Made by a program: the position numbers and the translations under genes. Shown here piece after piece: positions 21,954 to 33,612 of a stretch of 64,000 bases of DNA. Source of the stretch: Stenocarpella maydis (lineage: Eukaryota; Ascomycota; Sordariomycetes; Diaporthales; Diaporthaceae); the NCBI GenBank assembly GCA_002270565.1, contig NQMI01000016.1, forward strand, positions 124,001 to 188,000. Reading direction: 5' to 3'. Position 1 is the first letter of the stretch. Every line of letters begins with the position of its first letter. Under the pieces are notes generated by a model. The model had not been told where the DNA came from and made no database searches. It was given only the letters and a program-made list of their open reading frames with translations.

Positions 21954-23736
21954 ATGGCCGTCAACACCCCCACGGTGGTGCCAAACCCCTCAGGGAATGA
22001 CATCGAGAAAGATGCCGTCCACACAGATCCTGGCTTCATGTCCGACACGAAGCCCATACGCGAGCCCCAGCTCAACGTCGGTGGTCATGCCAACGTCCAG
22101 CGTCAGCTCAAGAGCGTCCACATTACCATGATAGGATTCTGCTCGGGCATTGGTACCGGTCTCTTCATAGGCACCGGCGCCGCCTACGCCAAGGCTGGGC
22201 CCGCGGGGCTGCTCATCGCCTACTGCCTCGTCGGGCTCGTCCTGTACTGCGTGATGCAGAGCATCGCCGAGCTTGCAACCTTGATCCCCACCGCCGGCAG
22301 CTTTCCGCACTGGGCGACCCGCTTCGTGGACCCCAGTGTTGGCTTCAGCCTGGCTATCAGCTATGGGTATTGTTATACCATTGCCATTGCCAGCGAGGTC
22401 TCTGCTGCCGCGGTTATTGTGAGCTATTGGACAGACATCACTCCCGCGCTGGTTATCACGGTTGGCCTGGTGTTGATCCTGGCCATCAACCTGCTGAGTG
22501 TGAAGTTCTATGGCCATTCTGAAATCTTCAGTGGCATTATCAAGGTAACCTCGAACAGGATGAAAGAAACCCAAACATAAATACTGACCGCATCATAGGT
22601 GTCGTGCTTCCTTGGCCTGGTCCTCGTCGGCATTGTCATCACTTCAGGGGGCGGCCCTAACGGCACGCCCATCGGGTTCAAATACTGGCATGACCCAGGT
22701 GCTTTCACCGAGTACAACGGCATCACCGGGTCGACAGGAAACTTCCTCGGCGTGCTGTCCGCCCTTGTCAATGCCTCGTTCAGTTTCATCGGTGTCGAGA
22801 CCGTCGTGATCGCCGCGGCCGAGTCCAAGTATCCCCACAGGGACATACCCAAGGCAGCCAAGAGAGTCACATTCCGCATCGGGCTGTTCTACATCCTCGG
22901 CGCCATCCTCATCGGCATCATCGTCGACCCGAGGAACCCAGGCCTGGTCAGCGGCGAGGGCAACGCCAAGTCGAGCCCCTGGGTCATCGCCATCGAGCAG
23001 GCCGGCATCAGGGCCCTGCCGAGCATCGTCAACGCGTGCATCTTGGTGTCGGCCTGGTCGGCCGGAAACTCGTACTGCTGGGTCGGTAGTCGGATTATCC
23101 TGGCCATGACGACCGACTACCAGCTCCCCCAGGTGTTTGGCAAGACGTGGGGCAACGGAGTCCCGTGGCTCGCCGTCATCGCGGCCTGGCTCTTTGGGCC
23201 GCTGGCATACCTCAGCCTTGGCAGCGGCGGTCCGGCCCAGGCCTTCACCTGGCTGCTGAACCTTTCCACTGTGGCCGGCCTTATCGCGTGGTCCACGCTT
23301 TCTTTCTGCTACATCCGCTTCTACGCTGCCATGAAGGTGCAGGGCGTGTCGAGGGACTCGCTGCCCTGGGCAGCCCCGTTCCAGCCCTACGCGGCGTGGG
23401 TCGGGTTTTTGGGCTCCGCACTTATTACACTTGTTTCTGGGTTCCCCGTTTTTCTAAAGGGTAATTGGTCCACATCTGATTTTATAGCGAGTTATATTGG
23501 GATTCCGATTTTCATCGTGCCAATCATTGGCTGGAAGCTGTGGCACAAGACCAAGGTACGTCGCTGTCGGATCGGACCCTGCGCACTCCGCATGTTACTA
23601 ACGGCGTTTCCAATAGTTCCTTCGCGCCAGTGAGATTGATCTTTGGTCTGGCCGCCTTTACGACGAGAAGCACGCCGGACACGTAGAGGACAAACCAAAG
23701 GGCATTGGGAGGCGTTTCTGGAACTGGCTTGTGTGA
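21954..23736 (+). CDS. Amino-acid permease (APC/YAT family)
   Basis: Plasma-membrane amino-acid/proton symporter of the fungal YAT family (PF00324). Exons 21954-22544, 22599-23555 and 23617-23736 give 555 residues; introns are 54 and 61 nt (CTGAC and CTAAC branch sites). After a ~50-residue cytosolic N-terminus come QLKSVHITMIGFCSGIGTGLF (family motif at TM1), SIAELATLIPTAGSF, FSFIGVETVVIAAAESKYP and IPKAAKRVTFRIGLFYI. About 12 membrane spans follow to FWNWLV at the C-terminus. The start is fixed by the conserved hydrophilic leader. Substrate range cannot be read from the sequence. Confidence 0.92.
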
Positions 23737-24110
23737 TTATGTCGCGCAGATCGCGACTTCAAGCGGCCTTTGAGATTCAACATCTTTTATGATACCCAGT
23801 AGCTCGAGCGCGACGTTGTTACAGATAATTATATAAATAATGGCCCCTTTCGGCCGTCTTATTCCTGCCCAGTGGTAACTTTCAGTGTCTCCCGCCCGCA
23901 ATACTCTTTATAGTAGCATCTTTTATACCTTTGTACGCCTTTGAATGATCTCCTTCACGTGTCACTGGAAGGTTTTCGAACCGCAGGGTGAACCTTGTGC
24001 GTCTAGGGAGTTTTGAATGCATGTATGCGTTGCTTGCAACAGAGCAGGTGCTGCGGAGCCGGAGATCGCAAGCAGATTTTATTTGATTCTGTCAATTACC
24101 CCGTGTATGC
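23737..24110. other. Intergenic, no gene seen
   Basis: 3' flank of the permease. It includes a TATATAAATAATG-like AT stretch near 23830 and no coding signal. Confidence 0.5.
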
Positions 24111-24123
24111 ATCGACCTCCACG

Positions 24124-24560
24124 TCAAAGCCTGCGGTGGCCTGTTTCCTCCCGCCAGCAGCGACGACAGCTCTGACACCCCCACACAGAGCGCCCGGCCC
24201 AGATAGTGACAACTCCAATCCTGCGCCATCCGCACTCAGCCTCTCGCGTCAGCAAGTCAGTCATAGCCAGTCGCCCAACCGTCACCTGCTTGTCGTCAAC
24301 GGTATCAAGGGACGCCACCCAGTTGGCCGGCGAGGCGCCTTGACACCCCAGCAGAGCTTGACGTTTGCCATGACTTGCCATCCGCGGGATGAGGCCGGTG
24401 ATGCCGATGCCACCCGCCATCAGCAACAGGCGTTGTTGTCGCACTAGCATGCCCGAGGCAGGCTCGATGGAGTACGGTCCGTCGGGCAGCGTGGGCAGGG
24501 CGAGACGCCCGGGGCCGCGCCGCGGCAACACCCCGCCCCTTCTCGGCGCCCGGACGATCC
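24124..24560 (-). pseudogene. Relic of a ferric-reductase-like NAD-binding domain
   Basis: The minus frame contains LALPTLPDGPYSIEPASG, then LLLMAGGIGITGLIPRMASH and VDDKQVTVGRLAMTDLL, and a remnant of the CGP segment (VVTIWAGRSV). This order matches the C-terminal NAD(P)H-binding part of FRE/Nox-type flavocytochrome reductases: DGPYG, then GGxGIT, then CGP. The membrane and FAD parts are missing, the CGP motif is mutated and frames break downstream. It is a decayed fragment; weak coding-like sequence extends up to about 24760. Confidence 0.6.
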
Positions 24561-25197
24561 TCCGGGAGGCACCGCCCTCCGACGCAGAGCCTCCCGCAGA
24601 AGCTCTCGCCCGCAGCAGGGCGGTGGGGACTGCCTGGGAACGGGTGCCTCGAGGGCTGCGAGACGGCGGTGATGGGGCCGGCCGGTGGGCAAAGGTAGAG
24701 AAGTGTGGGTGTCAGGGTCTGTATTCTGTAGCATTCCATCTGGAGTCACAGCATAGTCACCTCACACCAGCGAGGAGCCCTCGCAGAAATATCTCAGGGT
24801 TTGTTTGCACTTCACCGCGACGCTTCTCACATGTCCAGGTAAAGAGACCATTTCCAAAACCCACAACACAGTCTGACGCATCTGACGCGAAGCTATGTGG
24901 GCAAATCCGCAGCGATGCGAGCAAATCTCTACTGGTATTGTAGGACAAGCTGCAGGGACGTCCTGCTTGGACCAATCGTCTTACACCAGACTATATCCGA
25001 GTGCATTTTAGGGAAAACCTGGGCACGAGCCGCTGCCATAGGCTCATGAGCAGACCAAAAAAGATCCCAGACAGCTTGGTGTGTGACCTCCAAGCCGATA
25101 GGCGACGTGATACAACAGCAAGCCTCATCAACACGCCCTAGCCGCCAGCCACGGCCGTTCCGCGCCGCTCCCGAAAAAGGGACGAGATATCCCCCTC
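24561..25197. other. Intergenic, no intact gene
   Basis: Upstream edge of the reductase relic (GC-rich to about 24680), then ordinary sequence up to the F-box gene stop. No further gene is seen. Confidence 0.4.
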
Positions 25198-26943
25198 TCA
25201 GGGGGTCGCCGCGTTTCGCCCCAGGCCGTGCAGGTTCCCATTCTCGTCGATCCTGAGCTCTGGGTAGTCCGGCTTCTGCATGCAGCCGCTCATGCGCCGG
25301 GGCCAGTCGACCTCGCCGTCGAAGCCCCACCTGGACTCCCTGCGCTCGGGGCCCGTCCAGCCCACCCTGGCGGCCTGTATCCGGCGCAGCAGGTCCTTGG
25401 TGCGTGTCTGGCTGACGTTGTTGAAGATGGACATTTTCACGCCCGCGCCCTCGGCCACCGCCGTGAGCTGCATCATCACCTCCTTGTTGAAGCGTGTCTG
25501 GTCCGCGTGTGGTGGGTTTCCGTGTCGGATTAGCCACGGCACCGACACGTCGACGTTGAGTTCCCTCAGGGCCGGGAACCTCCCCTGCTGCTTGGCCTCG
25601 AGCAGCTTGCGCAGGCCGACCGTCAGCTCCTCGTCCTCGTCCCCGTGGGTGAGGTGCAGCATCTCGAGCTGCTCGGGCAGCGAGTCCCTGAGCCGGTCGG
25701 GATCGGTGTCGGCGACAAAGCCGAACAGGTATGTGCTCGCGATGCGGAACCGCCTCAGCTTTGTGAACGACGAGAAGCTGCCCATCGGGCGTGTGTAGTT
25801 GCCGGCGCCCCACTCGTCAAACTCGTAATCGTGGGGGTAGTCGATCCAGACCTGCTCCAGGCTGTCTTTCTGCTGCTCCAGGGCCTCCCGCACTGACCGG
25901 TAGCTGATGAGGAAGATGGGTTCTGACTCGGAGATGATCTCGCCGATGTCGTAGATGAAGGTCTTTAGTGCTTTCGGGGCTGCCAGGATGCGCCGCAGCT
26001 CGAAGGGAGATATCCTGCATTGGCGCAGCTCAAGATGGGTGATGTCCACGCTTTGAGGCCGCATTTCAGTCATGGGCTTCAGCGCCTCCCTGTTTCGCAT
26101 CGCAAGTACCCGGTGCAGGTAGACCGAGTCCAGCCCAGGCAGCGTGAAGAGGTCACGCCAAAGCTCGAGGTGCTTTTCTGGCCTCGAGGAGCCGAAGCAT
26201 GCCCTTGTGACATTGCTCAACATGTCCTGGCCAGCGGCATACCGGATGAGGTAGTGCACGAACCGCAAAGAGAATGGCTCCAGCAGCTCGAGGTCAATGC
26301 TTGTCAGCCTGGGCAGGCTGCGGATGAGGATGGCGAGGGTCAAGGCCTCGCGGGACGACTTGGACGAGCTGGCGAGTTTAAGGGCACCGTCGACATTCAT
26401 GGCCATGTCGGTCTCCGAACTGTCGTCTTCGTCCCCGCTGCCCTCGGTCGTGCTCCAGTCACTGTAGTTGGCGTCCGACCCCGCCTCGAGGAACTCGTCC
26501 TCGAATTCCGTCTCAATCTCAAAGACCTGCTCATCCTCCTCGGCACGGCCAGCCTCACCGCCACAGTCCGCAGCAGCACCGGCGGGGTCGGGAGAGACGA
26601 GGCCGACCTGTTGAGAGAGCTGCCTGGCAACCTCCACAATCTCCGGAGACAGCTGCGCGGCGGGTGCATGGAGTGTGCTCCTGGCGTTCTCATGAATGCC
26701 CAGGTGCCGCACGCTCCTGCCCAGCTCGGGCTGGCGTACGAGGAGGGCGGTGATGATCTCGAGGTGGCGGAGTTCGTCCTTCCAGGGCGTGCGCGACAGC
26801 TCGATCGAGCGGTAGAGGTGGGGCAGTGCCACGCCGCAGAGCTGGTGCGAGCATCGGACGAGCTTGGCAAGGGTGGACTGGCTGGGGATGAACTCGCAGA
26901 TGCGCGACAGCAGTTCGGGCGGTAAGTCAGAAATGGATGTCAT
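25198..26943 (-). CDS. F-box protein
   Basis: Single-exon gene of 581 residues. Residues ~4-45 form an F-box (ISDLPPELLSRICEFIP, LAKLVRCSHQLCGVALPHLY), the segment that binds Skp1 in SCF ubiquitin ligases. An acidic low-complexity stretch follows at ~155-185 (EEDEQVFEIETEFEDEFLE, GSGDEDDSSETD). The remainder reads as degenerate leucine-rich repeats (LPRLTSIDLELLEPF, ITHLELRQCRISPFELRRIL, LEMLHLTHGDEDEE), the usual substrate-binding part. The substrate is unknown. Confidence 0.88.
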   Translation of the reverse strand: MTSISDLPPELLSRICEFIPSQSTLAKLVRCSHQLCGVALPHLYRSIELSRTPWKDELRHLEIITALLVRQPELGRSVRHLGIHENARSTLHAPAAQLSPEIVEVARQLSQQVGLVSPDPAGAAADCGGEAGRAEEDEQVFEIETEFEDEFLEAGSDANYSDWSTTEGSGDEDDSSETDMAMNVDGALKLASSSKSSREALTLAILIRSLPRLTSIDLELLEPFSLRFVHYLIRYAAGQDMLSNVTRACFGSSRPEKHLELWRDLFTLPGLDSVYLHRVLAMRNREALKPMTEMRPQSVDITHLELRQCRISPFELRRILAAPKALKTFIYDIGEIISESEPIFLISYRSVREALEQQKDSLEQVWIDYPHDYEFDEWGAGNYTRPMGSFSSFTKLRRFRIASTYLFGFVADTDPDRLRDSLPEQLEMLHLTHGDEDEELTVGLRKLLEAKQQGRFPALRELNVDVSVPWLIRHGNPPHADQTRFNKEVMMQLTAVAEGAGVKMSIFNNVSQTRTKDLLRRIQAARVGWTGPERRESRWGFDGEVDWPRRMSGCMQKPDYPELRIDENGNLHGLGRNAATP

Positions 26944-28145
26944 TATTATTGGCTTTTTGAGAGGCTCCGTCTTGCCTCCTCGCCAGCGTTTCTCAACAAA
27001 GGAAGAGGTACTGCTATGTGTATGAAGGGGGCTTGAAGAGGTTCGGACCTCGCGAGGCTGCGTGGTTGATTGTGGTGACTGTGAGATGATTTAGCGGTAG
27101 GCACGGAGTGGTAGTAAAAATTCCGGAGTGCTGAAGGCTGATTTCAGCTTGATTCACTCAGGGCCTGCAATTTCTGCTCTGACCTCCTGTCACCACTCAG
27201 TTCACTGCACTCACTAAGTGCCAAACATCCCCCCCCTTGATTTTCATATGCCCAGGGTTGAACCCTTAGATTGAAAGGGTCCTTGGCCTCTGCCAAGAAG
27301 TCTTGGACTGTTGCAAGGTACGTCAAATCCGCATTAACCAAGTCACTGTACGGAATAGCTGGAGGTTTCGCTCTTAATCCGATCACAATCCCCCCCCTCC
27401 ACTTTTTTTTTTTTTAAAGAGGAGGCCGCAGTCCCCTGCAAAAACGCCCAAGGACGGTGTTTAAATGATAATACAATGCTGACAATAGGTTCAAAACACA
27501 AGACCAAGTCACTGTAGATGTGAGCAAGCCAATGTTTTTGCTCTGTGACGATTGGACTGACTCGCACTTGGCACCAACAACGCTCTGCAATATTGCATTA
27601 AACATTAAACGCTTGTATAAGCGAGTTGCACCCGTGACCACCTGATTCTTGAAATTGGTAGCTTTAATTATCCTCCAGAACTCTGAGCTTCTCCTCCACG
27701 TGTGATCGTTTATTGTCAGCGACGCAAAATGGTGCCGGAAAATATAACATCCTTCAGGTGCTGCTCGAATCTACACATACAGGCTATCTCCAGTAAGTAT
27801 AACAGTTATTTCCCAACTACCCTCCAGGTTGTCATTTTACCGGCACAGATAGCCACAACCGGCAAAGAGCGTCTGCTTTGGCTACTCGGTCGAGGCGCAT
27901 CATCAGTCGCATTGTCCATCATACGTCGTAGCATAAAACATAGTGCTCAAGTCCTGTGTCTCTCGGAAGGCCGGTCAACGCGGCGACGACAACAAGAGAT
28001 AATTAAAATCCTAATACCTGGGTAGTCGAAATCAGAAAATTTCCCCAAGTTATTAACGACAGATCTCGACCGGGCTTAGGTTTCACGCAGTGTGCAGAGA
28101 GAACAATTTTTTTTTGTCTTGTATGTAAGCCGTTGGTGCCTGATG
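26944..28145. other. Intergenic, no gene seen
   Basis: Promoter side of the F-box gene, then A/T- and C-run-rich sequence (runs near 27228 and 27390-27415). Reading frames here are short and not protein-like. Confidence 0.45.
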
Positions 28146-28852
28146 TCAACAGAGTGGAATATATACGCGAAAGTAGGCCACAACCCGTCCAGTCGTCCAT
28201 CCACCGCACCAGCTGCCCGCAGACCTCGGGACGGTGGGGCATGTCCCCCAGCGCATGACGAGTCCGACAGGATGGCCTCGTAGACCCCCCCCCCCCCCCG
28301 AGCATAGCCACCGCCTTGAGGGAAAAAGGCGAGGCCCTGGCTTCATGCCGCTCCGCTCAGATGACCATGAGCCGCGGGGCATGATCCACGAGACGTGCTT
28401 TGGGCCGATCCCGCCGGCCATGAGCCATAGGCGGGCGTCGATCTTCGTTTTTTGCCGGCGCCGACCACGTTATACCCACCATACGGCCGTGAATACCCCG
28501 GCATGTCGCTGAGCGCGATGCGGCTGACGCCCTTGGCGGCCTAGTAGAACAGCGTTTTTTTTTCTTTTCATCGCGTGTACTTGCATCCGGGGAAAGGTTA
28601 CATCAACAACGCCAGTTACTGTCACCGGAGCGGGTGACCATGTTCGTGAGGATTGACCGGAATGTACCATCGCCCGCCCATACCTGGTCGATCCTCCCGC
28701 TCGTAGCCAAGGGGCCGAAAGTTCACGCCGTGTCTACAGGTGATTCGGAGTGCTGGTGCGGGCGGGGCAAATTGGATATGCAATCGTCTAATCGCCATTC
28801 CCATGGCACCCGTGCCGACCACTAAGTAATCCGGTAGGATTGTTTCAGCCAT
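28146..28852 (-). pseudogene. Relic of a flavin-dependent oxidoreductase
   Basis: The ATG at 28852 opens MAETILPDYLVVGTGAMGMA, a Rossmann dinucleotide-binding start (GxGxxG). YGV-like and RPLGYERED fragments follow in broken frames. Further on (about 28420-28350) IGPKHVSWIMPRGSW and SERSGMKPGPRLF match the segment after the second, NADP-binding Rossmann motif in bacterial and fungal FAD/NAD(P)-binding proteins of the FMO-like type. Frames change at least twice, and a 15-C run (28285-28299) interrupts the 3' part. It was clearly once a longer gene and is now non-functional. Confidence 0.6.
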
Positions 28853-29639
28853 GCTGGGCGGTATCGTCGTTCACCACGAGAGATATGTCCAGGAGGAACA
28901 ACATCGATGCACTTTCAATGAGACCGCAGTGTGGAGTGATGGCAAGTTTTGAGACCAGCAGAGGACTGGCCGCGCGTTCATGTCTAGAAGATTACTTTGC
29001 ATCAGAATATAGCTTGGAAGTTGAGTACGTGCGTGTGTATGTTGGCCATCCTTTGGGTGTAGCCGACCCTTCTGAGGTGTTTCTCTCGACAACTTCCCAC
29101 GGTACTTGCAACAAGGGCGTGGTCATGCTGCTATTCCTGCCCATGTATTCTCCCGTGTGGACTTGTCCCATCCCTTTTCTTCGCCATGGGTATTCAAAAC
29201 CACAGCCGCCATGGAAGAATCACACGCAATCAAGCGAACTCTGAATTTAGCAAGGTCTCATTGGAACTTCTAGCTCTAATAGCCTACCCAGGTACACATC
29301 AACAAGACCGCGTAGGTGTCCTAGAGACACTGCAGTACCCCACGTGGAGCAAAAGCATGTATGTCTAAACCATAGCAAGCGCTGGCATGGGAGCGGAGCC
29401 AGCACCGTTGCATCAGCAGACACAGCACGAGACTTCGGGCCAATTTAATCTGATCTAGGGCGCAGGGCCTTCCGATTCATCAACAACGGGGCATCAATCC
29501 GCGGTCTTCGGTTACCGCACTTGACTCACCCAGTTCTCCGCTTGGAGCGGATGGTCATAATAAAGAAAAAGAAAGACAAAGGAAATTTTTTTGGGTTTTA
29601 TAAATTTTATAACGAGCATGCAAAATACAGGAATAGGAA
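28853..29639. other. Intergenic, no gene seen
   Basis: A 134-codon + strand frame (28840-29244) is present but has no protein-like pattern, and I do not call it. Confidence 0.45.
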
Positions 29640-29745
29640 CAGAGGAAGGAAGAGAATGAGAAGAGAGGAAGGGAGGAGATGAGGAGAGAGGAAGGGAGAG
29701 GACGAGGAGAGAGGAGAGAGGAAGGGAGAGAATGAGAATGTGCGA
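29640..29745 (+). repeat. Purine-rich GGAAGGGAGAGGA tract
   Basis: About 105 bp almost purely of A and G on the + strand, built of irregular GAGGAAGGGAGAG and GAGGAGAGAGGA units. It lies just beyond the 3' end of the gene at 29920-32227. Open frames across it come from its composition. Confidence 0.8.
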
Positions 29746-29919
29746 GGGCATATGATAGGGGTAAGACGAATGCTCACTAGTCCATCTCCACACACTCCAA
29801 CATGCATATGCACCACACCTGCTAGTTTCAAGCCCGGTACTGTCGAATACCGGGTTAGAGACGCGAAAGACCGACTAGGAATGTGGGATCAATTTCTCAC
29901 CTCTTGAATTGGAAGTGTC

Positions 29920-30042
29920 CTACTTCCTCTTCTTCAGAGGCGCGATCTTGCGACCCTCGCCCTTGAACTTGGGAACCTCCTTGACCTGCTTCAGCATCTC
30001 CATCTCCTCGAGGGCAAGCTGGCTCTCAAAGTCCTCGAGGGA

Positions 30043-30077
<35 letters not shown>

Positions 30078-32227
30078 TGGGCTTGGGCTTGAAGGCAGGC
30101 TTGAGGATAGCCTTGAGAGCAGACTTGGGAGCAGGCATGGCCTCCTCTTCCTCCTCAAAACTATCCAAAATGTTTGCGAGCTTGGGGTCGATCGCGCCCA
30201 TAGTGGCTAGCTTCATGGGCTCTGTGTTGGCCGCGGTAGCTTTCGCCGGTGCGGAGGAGGATTGACCAGAGTTGGACGAGGTTGCAGCAGCCTGCGTGGG
30301 AGCTGCAGACTGGGAGGGAGGCTGGGGGCCCGAAGTCGTCTGGGTCGGCTTCTTGGACTCTGTCTTGGCCGCGCTGGCTGACGCCGTTGCGGAGGGCTGA
30401 CCAGAGTTGGAGGAAGTCGACTTGGAGTTGGCAGCCTTGGCAAGAGCGATTCGAGCAAACGCAAACAATGGCTTGGGGCGAGGTGCTGGAAGGGGACGCT
30501 GACCCTCGGGTCGCTGTGCGGCCGAGGGAGCTGTGCTCTTGGGAAGAGGCTTGGCGGCTGCCGATGACGATGACTGGGCTGGAGCGGAGGGCTGGGCTGG
30601 AGTACTGGCCGTCTCCTTCTTCTCTGTCTTGGCCGGAAAGGCTGTTGCCGGGACCGAAGATGATTGACCAGAGGACGAAGAAGGAGTCACCTGCTTGGGA
30701 GCAGCTTGGAGACTAGGCTTGGGAACTTCTGTAGTGGGGATCTTGAGCTGTCTGCGGCCGCTGGGTGCACTGCCGGAAAGACGCGCTGGGACTGCAGAAG
30801 AGGATAGTCGAGAAGCTGTCTGAGGAGCTGCTTGAGGAGCCGGAGCAGATGTCAACGTTGGCTGTGACTTGGCGAGTCGCTGGATTTGTCTGGGTCTTGC
30901 AGTCGAGGTAGGCTCTGTGACCTGAGCCTTGCTCGGCTGCTGCTTGTCGCTCATGCTCAGCCGCGCCATCATTTCCATCAAGGATGAAAAGTCCGGCTCG
31001 GGAGAGGAGATCTGGAGATTGACAAATTGCGTCGACATGCTCATGACCCTCTGTGCGAAGCCCGGGGAATCTATTGTCGTCGGCGACTGGGCATTTGGAG
31101 AAGCCTGGGGAGACTTTGGATCCAAATCCATGAGATCAACTGGCGGAGACGATTGGATTGTCACCGTTCCGGGGCGGGCGGGCGAACAAGCAGGGGTAGA
31201 AGGGCCAGGGGAAGGGAGTCCAGGCTGACTGAGCTGGAAGCCTTGGGCGAATGCGGCAAGAGGGGCAAGACCGCAACGGAAGCCGTCGTACTTCAGCTTG
31301 GTGGCCAGAGAGGTGGGTGCAGCGCGAGCATTGGGAGCGGGCTCAGGCTGGAAGGTTGGCACCTAATCCAGATGTTAGAAACCATGGATACAAAGACTGA
31401 TCGAGAGCTGGGACGATAGATAGTGTGCTGTATGGGACAGGGGGTCAAGTCTTGTGTATGGGATTGAAGGTGAAGGTCAATAAAAAGATGGGATGTAAGA
31501 ATAATACCTCAGGCGTAGCAGCTCGGTCTTCCACCGAATAGGACACTTCCGTCTTCTTCTCGGGGCTGGACAAGGACAAGGACTTGGGGGAGAGAACCAG
31601 CGAGGCGAACGATGCATCTTCGTCAGCTATTTGGCTAACACAGGAGCCACTTCCCCGGCGAGAGGGCGCAGAATTCTATCCTGAGCTCTCAGACACCGGC
31701 TGAGGGTTCTTGCGGCCTGGGGGTGCCAGGGCTTTTGCCGACGGATCGATTGCACGAGGGAGACGAGACCTATCCTGTGAGTTTGTCAAGAGCGAGGAGG
31801 TCTTTGGGACTGTGCTTGTCAGGGATACACCAGAGGACAAGACATGAGTGCTGGGCCACTTCAGTTGGGAGTGGGGGGGACGGTGAGAGAGGATAGGGGA
31901 GAGGCCGAGGAGAGGGGAGAGTCGAGAGAGGCGAGGAGAGGGACGAGAGGGCTGGGAGATGGATTGGGGCTGAGAGAAGGGGTTAATGATCTTGAAGGTG
32001 TCGGTGCGACGAACAGGAGGGGCACGAGGGGGGGGAGGAGGAGGAGGAACGAAAAGGGGGTGCTCATCTTCGATGCTGTCAAAAGCACCAGGGACCCTAC
32101 GCTTGCGCGTCGGGTCCGTGGCGCCGCAGTCCAGCACCGTGGTGGTGACCCAGAGGAAGCCAGCTAGGCAGACGACGGGCAGCGAGGCGCCGACGAAGGA
32201 GAGGACGGAGGAGAGAGAAGAAGACAT
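29920..32227 (-). CDS. Low-complexity, membrane-anchored hypothetical protein with an in-frame TAG
   Basis: Exon 32227-31508, intron 31507-31363 (GTATTA donor, GGATTAG acceptor), exon 31362-29920. The ATG at 32227 starts MSSSLSSVLSFVG, then one hydrophobic segment (LPVVCLAGFLWVTTTVL). A long disordered Pro/Ser/Ala region follows, with PPPPPPP, SSSSGQSSS, and near the C-terminus a KPKPKPEPEPEPEPEP array. The end is basic-acidic (LALEEMEMLKQVKEVPKF, IAPLKKRK). A TAG at codon 184 (31678-31676) interrupts exon 1, but the same frame continues with 56 coding-like codons to the donor; the whole is 721 codons in one phase. It may be a nonsense mutation. A 114-nt phase-neutral intron starting at a GTGTCT donor could also remove the stop. 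No known family. Confidence 0.6.
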
Positions 32228-33612
32228 TGTGACTGATGCTTCTGATGAGGCGGGATGGGGAGAATAACAGACGACAACAACTGTCAGGTGCGGGTGAGGA
32301 GAATGAAAGCTCGAGAGCAAGGTGAACGTTGCAATGATCAAGAGAGGTCTCAGCGAAAAGCTTAAAGCAGTTCTAGTTGACTTCTGGTGACAGAGCGCGG
32401 TGAGGAAAAAGGGAAGAAGGGATGGTGTTGCGATGGGGCTGCAGGATGGGTTTATAAACAAATCCCCAGGCTGCACGGTCACGTGGACCCCCAAGGCTCG
32501 CCTGGCAACGAAGCTCCCCTATGATTTCAGTGGCCTTAGTAGCCAGGCGGGTCCTGAGGCTGCAGCTGGCCTGGAGCTCCATGCCACTATCGCAGGTGGG
32601 CAGCTACCTCTGGGGCTGCTGGTTCACCCAGCAACGGGGTCGCCCACCTCGAGCAGCCATGGCAACGGCTGGTAGGCTTGTATGAAAACAGAGACTGTTT
32701 GGTAGCTACTGGGAGAATGCTCCACGGTAATGGCCTACGTAGTGAGCAAGAGTTGGCTCTATTTAAGGAGGGCATGTATGCATCGTGGCCTCGCCCAGGA
32801 GGACACTCCCGTCTGATACTTGTCAGCAACGGATTAGCGATGAGAGTATTGGACCATGAGATTCCAGATACAGCATGGCACTTGAGAGTATTACGATTAT
32901 TCGTGACTGTGTGCGTTCAATCATGCCTGAGGCCCATCTGGGACGTCTGTTGAGGCTCAAACCTCGAGGTGGAAGCCCGTCCCACAGCCACGTTGCATCT
33001 TCTTCACCTATGGATCGCGAGTTTAAACGATGGGATCGACCCTACTCTTGAAGCACCTTGAACATACGAAACAACTCTCCTCGTCCTTGCCTAGCCATGG
33101 CAAGCAACTCTGTAGTTTTTGCAGATTAAGGCGACGAGGTCAGGAGCTGCTTAATAGTACTTGAAAAAACAACAAAAGGTTCGCAATGTCTTCGCACTGG
33201 GCACCTAAATTGAAACTGCCTTTTCAAATTCAAAAGGGGATCGAAGGACCCCCATTTCCCATTTCATAGGAGTGCCATCGACGCTTGTCTGGGCAACAAG
33301 ATATAATGAAACCCCACACAGATTGGACATAATCATCTCCACAGGCAGCAACCAGTTCCTCAGCGCAAGAGAATTAAAAGAAAGTGATTTATTATGACCA
33401 GGATGTTGAGGTTAAACCTATGATCTACCAAATCCAACCCCAACACCTCAAAATGAATGTACAATGCGGCCTTCGTCATCAGCTAGATACAGCGTCTCAT
33501 CTATCCCCTCATTTTTATGTTTCCCTTTCCTGTCCGAATCCTCGTCCCAATCCCTCAAAGGGGTATCCCATTAATCCAAACCATGTCGTAAGAGCCAGTC
33601 GCCAGGCGCTTC
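32228..33612. other. Intergenic, no gene seen
   Basis: Promoter of the preceding gene, then ordinary sequence to the 3' end of the Egh16-like gene. No supported frame. Confidence 0.5.

Noticed and set aside
28840..29244. 134-codon plus-strand frame
   Set aside because: No recognisable pattern and it begins inside the 5' end of the flavoprotein relic.
29512..29831. Leu/Ser/Pro-rich minus-strand frames
   Set aside because: Produced by the purine-rich repeat tract; low-complexity translation only.
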